From contig CAKQSV010000003.1 in NCBI GenBank assembly GCA_934273635.1, positions 1 to 64,000 of the forward strand: a stretch of 64,000 nt of DNA, read 5' to 3'. Both the position numbers and the translations under genes were made by a program. Below, one piece after another: positions 58,634-64,000 of the stretch; position 1 is the first letter of the stretch, and the number at the start of each line of letters is the position of its first letter. Below the pieces are notes generated by a model. The model saw only the letters and a program-made list of their open reading frames with translations, did not search any database and had not been told where the DNA came from. This stretch comes from an uncultured Alphaproteobacteria bacterium. GTDB taxonomy: Bacteria > Pseudomonadota > Alphaproteobacteria > RF32 > CAG-239.

Positions 58634-60142
58634 CTAAAAATCCAGTGGGGATCCGTATAACCTGAAAGACAACATGGGGTGGTAGCGTAAATCGCCAGTA
58701 CCACTGGCATATATTGAACCTGTCCCATCTCCTGCAAACGCAAGAACTGTAAAGCCTTGAGAATAATACTCTGTTGAAGTACGAAAATATCCGCTTTTAA
58801 ACCTGTCTCCTTGTGTACTACGGGTTAGGTTGTATAATACTTGCCGATAATCATAAATTTGTTTAATCTCGCCGCCAGCATAAATATACCACTCACCTTT
58901 TTTGCACACTTCCGAACAACCGGAAACCTCAAAATCAAGCATGCTCTTAAACACCGGATATTGATAGTAATAGCTTGGCTCTAATGTTTTGTTTTTTTCG
59001 CGGGCATACGCCACCAAAAAATTGGTATTATATTTGCCATCTATATCTTGAATCATTGCACTACCCGGAAGATCAGGCAAAGGTGAGCTTTCCGAGCTAT
59101 GAGTGCCGGCTTTTTCTTCTCCTGACACACTAGATAAATTAATAATTCGCACTTTATCGGAAGACGATGTCGGCAGGTGTGTGATAATTCCCACCTTAAC
59201 GCCACCAATAACTGCATCGTCCCCTACTTGGCACTTGGCTGTTGTCTGTTTGCAACTCCACTCATTAAAGCTAAACGTTCCCAAACTCTCCGGCAAGTTC
59301 TCGGTTCTGACCGTTTTTTTACAACTGCTAAAGTGACATTTCTTGGTGCAGGCTGAATTTATCAGTTGATAATCATTGGTTTTGCCACAAACCTCATCCC
59401 CGACCGGCGTGCCATCCGCCTTGTTTTCCGCATAGCGATAATAGGTGTTGCCGCCAACCAAACATTGCAAAGTGCCGCCGCGGTTTTCATATATGTTGGG
59501 ATTGCTGAGATAAGGATAATCCCATGGGTCACAGGCGCTAAGCTCACAAGCGCCATTATGCCAATTCCACCCATCATGACACTCTTTATAACCAAATACC
59601 TCGCCTTGGCTGTCTATACAATTTAGAACCGTTCCGGCAAAGTTTCCGGGGTGTTTGGTATATGGATACTTGTTGGCACGATCACACCCTTTGTCGCAAA
59701 TGTCATTTTGATAGGTACTGGTGTTTTTGCACTGCTTAATCTTATAATACCAAACCGGTTTTAACGTATCTCCCTCTTGAGTATACCCCGCCAAGCAACC
59801 AAGCACACCGCCGGAATCTTTTTGTTGGGGCGTGAAACCGCCACCGAGGTGATCTATAACCGTTTTGCCGTCTGATGTGGTTTGAGATAAATCACTTTCA
59901 CTTAAGGGATAACCGCGGCAACTCTCGACCATACACAGCACTTTTTTGGAGCCGCTGTTCGCAAACGGACACACAACTGGCACCACGCCTTTGGCAATAC
60001 ATTTGTCATAATCAACCGTATAACCCAAACTCTCGCAACTGGTGTTGCTCGGGGTCGAGGATGGCGTCAGCGCATGAGAGAGCGACGAACTCAACAGCAA
60101 CATTGCACTACCGGATGCTATAATCTTATTTGCTTTTGTCAT
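58634..60142 (-). CDS. Cysteine-rich secreted protein with DUF1566-like C-terminus (paralogue of 2361..3758)
   Basis: 502 residues. MTKANKIIASGSAMLLLSSSLSHA is a signal peptide. It shares with the 465-residue protein the CDRANKYPYTKHPGNFAGTV unit, GDDAVIGGVKVGIITHLP, GEWYIYAGGEIKQIY, and a RYHPMLSFRL-type end. A Cys-pair region (CKKTVRTENLP, CKQTTAKC) links the N- and C-terminal parts. Its ATG lies 13 bases downstream of the 904-residue gene's stop: the same operon order as at the left edge, but inverted. The stop lies against repeat copy D. Role unknown. Confidence 0.85.
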   Translation of the reverse strand: MTKANKIIASGSAMLLLSSSLSHALTPSSTPSNTSCESLGYTVDYDKCIAKGVVPVVCPFANSGSKKVLCMVESCRGYPLSESDLSQTTSDGKTVIDHLGGGFTPQQKDSGGVLGCLAGYTQEGDTLKPVWYYKIKQCKNTSTYQNDICDKGCDRANKYPYTKHPGNFAGTVLNCIDSQGEVFGYKECHDGWNWHNGACELSACDPWDYPYLSNPNIYENRGGTLQCLVGGNTYYRYAENKADGTPVGDEVCGKTNDYQLINSACTKKCHFSSCKKTVRTENLPESLGTFSFNEWSCKQTTAKCQVGDDAVIGGVKVGIITHLPTSSSDKVRIINLSSVSGEEKAGTHSSESSPLPDLPGSAMIQDIDGKYNTNFLVAYAREKNKTLEPSYYYQYPVFKSMLDFEVSGCSEVCKKGEWYIYAGGEIKQIYDYRQVLYNLTRSTQGDRFKSGYFRTSTEYYSQGFTVLAFAGDGTGSIYASGTGDLRYHPMLSFRLYGSPLDF

Positions 60143-60155
60143 TATTCCGCCTCCT

Positions 60156-62870
60156 CTAATATGTAATATTCAAAACAGGTATAACACTTACTTTAGCTGT
60201 ACGGAGTAATAATCGATCAGAATCGCCAAATCTCCTTTGATACGCTCTGTTGCCATCTTCTGACAGGTCATCAATCCAAGTCGTTGATGCGCCGGATATA
60301 GATTCAGCACAAATTACACCCAGATACTGGTATTCTCTACTTTTATCTCCTGGGGTCATTTCTCTTGGTGGCATAAACCATTTACCTTTACCAACTTTAG
60401 AATTACTTTCCAAACCCTCAGGCGCATAGTTTGCGGCATAGGTTTTGGCCTCATCCCATGTAAGTGAGCCTTTGGCAGCACCAGCAATTAGAAGCTCTTT
60501 ACCAGATTTTCCGAATACCACACCGACTTGCGTCGAACCGGAATAGAGCACATCAGTCGGCGCACATTTGCTCAAATCTGACATATAGCAATATTTGTAG
60601 CAGATACCATAACCACAACCACCATGTTTGAAACCTGTCGGACAGGTTGATATTCCGGGGAAAATATACCCATTTCTACAAGTGTTAATTTCAATAATCA
60701 TTTTATCTGTCCTGATGTGATAGAGCCCATCCGAGCCCTTGACCACACTTGCCACATGACGACATTTGTTGCACGCGGCTTCTATGCCCTCATTGCAACC
60801 CTCGGGCACCAATGCGCAAACTGCGTCATCCCCAAGTTTTTTGCCATCCTGCGACAAACAATGCGTATATTTATGCACACAATAACTATCCGCCGAAGTG
60901 CGCGGTTCTGATTTTGCCGAAACCGTTGCAAAACCATTATCACTTAAAAAATAATTGAGCATATAAATCCCTGGATAATATCCATAATAAGTTGTATACC
61001 CCGTCGGTCCCTCGATCAAGCACATACCTTTGGTCACACCATAGGTTCCCAGATAGCGCCCCATGTAGCACATGGTGTAGCCATAATATGAACCGTCGGC
61101 GTCGGTGCAAGATGTTGACTTGCCATAATATCCGGCGTTAAAACCCGTATTGGCGTAATTATTTGAAATGTCACCATTGGTGTTATAAAACGTCGCGGTG
61201 GTAAACGGCAGATAATAATCTCGACCGCCCTCGCCATTGCGCGCACAAACACAACGCCGATTGTTGTTCGGATCGACAATCCACAACTCGCCTTTACTAA
61301 CATCATCGTTGCATTTGCTATAACCAAAATACGCTTTATACCCTAAAGACTCACTACTGTCCGCCTCATAACAGGTCTCTAAAGTGCCGGCATCTTCTCC
61401 CGGGTTTTGCGCATAAGGAAAACGGGTTTTATCGCAAACGTTCTCAACACACTTATGAGTTGTGTTATCCATACGATAACCGCGATTACAACATTTTTCG
61501 GTGTCGCCTTTGTTTTGGTTGTCGTCCAAATTAACCCAACCACTACCGGTAAATTTGCCCTCGCTCCAGCCTTTGTTACAATCATCATGTTGATATTTAC
61601 AACGCACACCTTGCGACAAATCGGCGCAAAACTCAACCTTGGCGCCCTTGTTTTTGAGTGTGTTAATATCCGTCGAGCCTGAGGCTAAAGCGCTCTGTTC
61701 CACGCACGCAGACGTGCCGACATCGTAACCGGTGCAATATTTGCTATCATTGCACCAGACCTTACTGCTGTCGGTCGGACAACGCACGATAATATTATTG
61801 TTGTAGCAATCGGCATCGCTCTTGGTATAGCCCTGCGCGTCACACTCGTTTAAGGCCGTATCTGAGATGCTGCCGCTGTTGGCGCCCGACAACGCATAGC
61901 CGCGACACAGGTAGCCGTTGAGCTCTTCGCTTGTGGGTTTTAAGGTTGCACCCTCCGGCTCATACAAACAATGCCAGGTCGCGCCGTATAAATATTCATC
62001 TAAGTTGGTCTCGGAGGTTTTGGTACAGCCGCTTTCACAGTTGGAATCCGTGGTGAGAATACTGCCGTTCAGTTCGCAATAATATGACGAATTTATCAGC
62101 ATGGATTTACTGCAGACCGTGTCAAAGTGCGAGGCGCAGGTGCATGAGGCATATTTGGGAACACTCTTGCCACCCTCCCACACGTTGCACGCCGTGCCCA
62201 TGCCGATAGTATGGGTGTTGCCGGTGCCGCACTCGACATAACTGTTGGGACAGCAACCACTATAATAAGTTTCTATTTTTTTGGTTTTCGGCTCATAGGC
62301 GCGGCAGGTGTTGGAGACATTAAAAGAACCCTTGTTGCCGCAACTTTCCTGATAATCGCCGTTTTGATTTTGGATGGTGCTGTACGGATAGCGGCTACGG
62401 TCGCAGGAACAGCGATATTTCAATCCGCCCTCGGCAAAATAGCAACTGTCGGATACTTGCGCCGTGGAATTGTTGTCACAGGCATCAGTACTGGTTGCCG
62501 TGTAGACTTTAGCGTTGCAGCAACCGGAGGTATAGGCACTCGCCCCTTCGCGATTGACATCCTTGGAGCAAAGATAAGACGGTTTAAGGTCGCCGGTGCA
62601 CGCCGAGACCGGAATTGCATACCCAAGCGAGGCGCATTGCGTCCGAACGTCTATCTCCCCCTTGCCAAAGTCAAGTTTGGTATCATCCGTCAAAAAACTC
62701 ACACTTGCATATTTAGGATAAGGAGAAGTTGTAGGTTTTGACCTAGTTGTAAGGTTGGGTTTGATTTGATCTACGAGGTTGGCGCCTGATGATGATATAA
62801 GCCCCGCACTGACATTAAGCGTTGTTGCACACAACAAAATAAGTATGCCAAAACAAAAGCGCATATTCAT
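60156..62870 (-). CDS. Large cysteine-rich secreted protein with DUF1566-like C-terminus
   Basis: 904 residues. MNMRFCFGILILLCATTLNVSAG is the signal peptide. It is a complete copy of the protein whose 3' part opens the window: RCSCDRSRYPYS, YSGCCPNSYVEC, CTCASHFDTVC, RCPTDSSKVWC and CVCARNGEGGRDYYLPF recur. Cysteines form many CxC and CC pairs, so the exported chain is likely cross-linked by disulfides. The last ~150 residues have KGKWFMPPREM and a SVIPVLNITY end like the DUF1566-like domain. Co-transcribed with the 502-residue gene. Divergent from the small cysteine-rich gene at 63045. Function unknown; a cell-surface protein is inferred. Confidence 0.88.
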   Translation of the reverse strand: MNMRFCFGILILLCATTLNVSAGLISSSGANLVDQIKPNLTTRSKPTTSPYPKYASVSFLTDDTKLDFGKGEIDVRTQCASLGYAIPVSACTGDLKPSYLCSKDVNREGASAYTSGCCNAKVYTATSTDACDNNSTAQVSDSCYFAEGGLKYRCSCDRSRYPYSTIQNQNGDYQESCGNKGSFNVSNTCRAYEPKTKKIETYYSGCCPNSYVECGTGNTHTIGMGTACNVWEGGKSVPKYASCTCASHFDTVCSKSMLINSSYYCELNGSILTTDSNCESGCTKTSETNLDEYLYGATWHCLYEPEGATLKPTSEELNGYLCRGYALSGANSGSISDTALNECDAQGYTKSDADCYNNNIIVRCPTDSSKVWCNDSKYCTGYDVGTSACVEQSALASGSTDINTLKNKGAKVEFCADLSQGVRCKYQHDDCNKGWSEGKFTGSGWVNLDDNQNKGDTEKCCNRGYRMDNTTHKCVENVCDKTRFPYAQNPGEDAGTLETCYEADSSESLGYKAYFGYSKCNDDVSKGELWIVDPNNNRRCVCARNGEGGRDYYLPFTTATFYNTNGDISNNYANTGFNAGYYGKSTSCTDADGSYYGYTMCYMGRYLGTYGVTKGMCLIEGPTGYTTYYGYYPGIYMLNYFLSDNGFATVSAKSEPRTSADSYCVHKYTHCLSQDGKKLGDDAVCALVPEGCNEGIEAACNKCRHVASVVKGSDGLYHIRTDKMIIEINTCRNGYIFPGISTCPTGFKHGGCGYGICYKYCYMSDLSKCAPTDVLYSGSTQVGVVFGKSGKELLIAGAAKGSLTWDEAKTYAANYAPEGLESNSKVGKGKWFMPPREMTPGDKSREYQYLGVICAESISGASTTWIDDLSEDGNRAYQRRFGDSDRLLLRTAKVSVIPVLNITY

Positions 62871-63044
62871 AAGACACCTCTTGTATAAAACTAAATCAAA
62901 ACCTACGATTCTAACTTATCACAAAAAATCAAATTGCACAACAACTTTTTAACCTCATACTTTTTTCTGTCTATTACTCTCACTCTTGGAAGTCGGCTTT
63001 TTATTCTTATATTCTTGGTGACAAATAATATTATGGAGGATAAA

Positions 63045-63287
63045 ATGTCTGAAAACAAAAGTAGAGTTTGCTGTTTTTATGATTATGCCGACAAATGTGA
63101 CTGCGCCGAAGATGATCGTTGCGGTTGCAATTATCCCAACAACACAGACTGTTCATATAAATGTGTGAAGTCTGACAAAACGCTAAAATCACCCGAACAG
63201 CCTCTTGAGATTAAACCAAACACTGTCTGCTTTTGCAGTCCGAAAGATTGTGATTGTAGCGGCAATCAGAAAATTGCGGAAAAATAA
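63045..63287 (+). CDS. Small 12-cysteine protein upstream of trxB
   Basis: 80 residues from the ATG at 63045, which has GGAGG five bases upstream; a longer in-frame start would add a hydrophobic stretch with no ribosome site. Twelve cysteines occur in three clusters (RVCCFYDYADKCDCAED, RCGCN..DCSYKC, and VCFCSPKDCDCSG), with none elsewhere. This looks like a metal-binding (metallothionein-like or zinc/iron-sulfur) mini-protein, not a signal peptide precursor. It sits two bases before the trxB start, so the two are very likely co-transcribed. No known family was recognised. Confidence 0.75.
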   Translation: MSENKSRVCCFYDYADKCDCAEDDRCGCNYPNNTDCSYKCVKSDKTLKSPEQPLEIKPNTVCFCSPKDCDCSGNQKIAEK

Positions 63288-63289
63288 AT

Positions 63290-64000
63290 ATGGCTGAATA
63301 TAAAACTAAAATCTTGATTATCGGCTCGGGACCGGCCGGATACTGTGCGGGAATTTATGCCGCGCGCGCCGGACTTGAGCCGATTATTGTGACCGGACAA
63401 CAAACCGGCGGGCAACTCACCATGACTTCTGAAATTGAGAATTACCCTGGGTTCGCTCAGCCGATTAGCGGCGCCGAACTGGTGGAAAATATGCGCAAAC
63501 AATGCCTGGCTACCGGTTGTCTGATTGTTGACGACACGGTGACTGAAGTTGACTTCGCGCACCGACCGTTTGTTTTGAGCTCTGAGAAACACAATCAATT
63601 TTGCGGCGACAGCGTGATTATTGCTACCGGCGCGTCAGCGCGTTGGCTAAATGTTAAAGGTGAAGAAAAGTTTCGCGGTTGGGGTGTTTCGGCATGTGCC
63701 ACATGTGACGGTTTTTTCTATCGCGGCAAACGGGTGGCTGTGGTCGGTGGCGGCAACACCGCGGCGGAAGAGGCTTTATATTTGGCGGGGTTGGCATCGC
63801 AGGTTTTGTTAATTCACCGTCGAGACGCTTTGCGCGCCGATAAGATTTTACAAGAACGTTTGATGAAAAATCCTCGGATTAATCTGATTTGGGACAGCGT
63901 GGTGGAAGAGGTTTCGGGCTCGGAGAATCCGCTCAGCCTTAATACCGTACGCGTGAAAAACGTAAAAGACGACTCTGAGGCGATTTTGAACGTAGACGGC
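63290..64000 (+). CDS. trxB: Thioredoxin reductase, 3'-truncated by window edge
   Basis: 237 codons are visible and the frame is open at the right edge. TrxB reduces thioredoxin with NADPH. FAD-binding KILIIGSGPAGYCAGIYAARAG, the TGGQLTMTSEIENYPGF segment, the redox-active CATCDGFF, and the NADPH-binding VAVVGGGNTAAEEALYLA are all present. The usual ~310-320 residue protein would end ~240 bases beyond the window. It follows the 12-cysteine gene by two bases. A thiol-redox role fits the disulfide-rich exported proteins nearby. Confidence 0.96.
   Translation, partial: MAEYKTKILIIGSGPAGYCAGIYAARAGLEPIIVTGQQTGGQLTMTSEIENYPGFAQPISGAELVENMRKQCLATGCLIVDDTVTEVDFAHRPFVLSSEKHNQFCGDSVIIATGASARWLNVKGEEKFRGWGVSACATCDGFFYRGKRVAVVGGGNTAAEEALYLAGLASQVLLIHRRDALRADKILQERLMKNPRINLIWDSVVEEVSGSENPLSLNTVRVKNVKDDSEAILNVDG

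Noticed and set aside
62934..63044. Longer start of the 12-cysteine protein that would add a hydrophobic N-terminus
   Set aside because: No ribosome site precedes it, whereas GGAGG sits at the correct distance before the ATG at 63045; a signal-peptide reading is therefore not favoured.
1..64000. Other structural RNAs (rRNA, RNase P RNA, SRP RNA, 6S RNA) or riboswitches
   Set aside because: I looked for their conserved core sequences and found none; absence by eye is not proof, and a covariance-model search would be decisive.

Overview
The window reads as chromosome from a low-to-moderate GC alphaproteobacterium. The strongest evidence is a circularly permuted, two-piece tmRNA gene with an SspB-type ClpXP adaptor beside it. 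Conserved alphaproteobacterial neighbourhoods agree: yqeY-dnaG-rpoD, dusB-trkA-hfq-hflX, gatC-gatA-gatB, and an acyltransferase (DUF374)-waaA-lpxK lipid A/Kdo cluster. The base composition, the many cysteine-rich secreted proteins and the lean operons recall uncultured gut Alphaproteobacteria (RF32-like), but that placement is inference. Lipid A/Kdo genes and an outer-membrane-barrel-like protein show a Gram-negative envelope.

Layout. 0-4.4 kb: a two-gene cassette of large cysteine-rich secreted proteins (the first cut by the left edge), a BOF-type periplasmic protein and a repeat-derived spacer. 4.4-6.4 kb: a candidate nuclease-toxin/SUKH-immunity pair with overlapping genes. 6.5-10.9 kb: Sir2 deacylase, a MazG-like hydrolase, lpxK, waaA, a DUF374 acyltransferase and an isolated fliN. 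11.1-18.3 kb: lon, a cysteine-rich protein, an NhaD/ArsB-type transporter, trmJ, two exported proteins of unknown function and cysE. 18.4-22.7 kb: a hydrolase, an orphan small RNA, a ribbon-helix-helix regulator, sspB, the tmRNA gene with palindromic insertions, an unknown gene and folA. 22.7-30.6 kb: a TPR-methyltransferase, rpsD, and an operon of a sulfatase-fold membrane protein with YejE/YejF-like transporter parts. 30.6-34.5 kb: an accessory island with a secreted DUF1566-like protein, palindromic repeats, a tandem duplication of two DUF1566-like genes with hypervariable C-termini, and tRNA-Ser(GCU). 34.6-45.6 kb: mutY, gatCAB, sppA, a lipoprotein, hflX, hfq, trkA and dusB. 45.6-54.6 kb: a 1,330-residue coiled-coil membrane protein, rpoD, dnaG and yqeY. 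54.7-58.3 kb: envelope proteins (a DUF4105 protein and a DUF3015 protein) and greA. 58.3-62.9 kb: another repeat copy and a second, inverted copy of the cysteine-rich cassette. 63.0-64.0 kb: a 12-cysteine mini-protein directly upstream of trxB, which runs off the right edge.

Two themes stand out. (1) One protein family recurs through the window: secreted cysteine-rich proteins whose C-termini, together with two signal-less tandem genes, carry a DUF1566/Lcl-like domain (motif GxW[YF][LM]P). In the tandem pair a 152-nt stretch is identical, while nearly all downstream differences change amino acids, mostly at codon positions 1 and 2. That is the pattern expected of a diversified binding domain. 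(2) A modular palindromic repeat frame with variable internal hairpins occurs at about 4.3, 20.7, 32.2 and 58.5 kb. One copy, next to a second large imperfect palindrome, lies in the intervening segment of the split tmRNA gene.

All calls come from reading the sequence and the translations. No database search was run, so family names rest on recognisable motifs and gene order.
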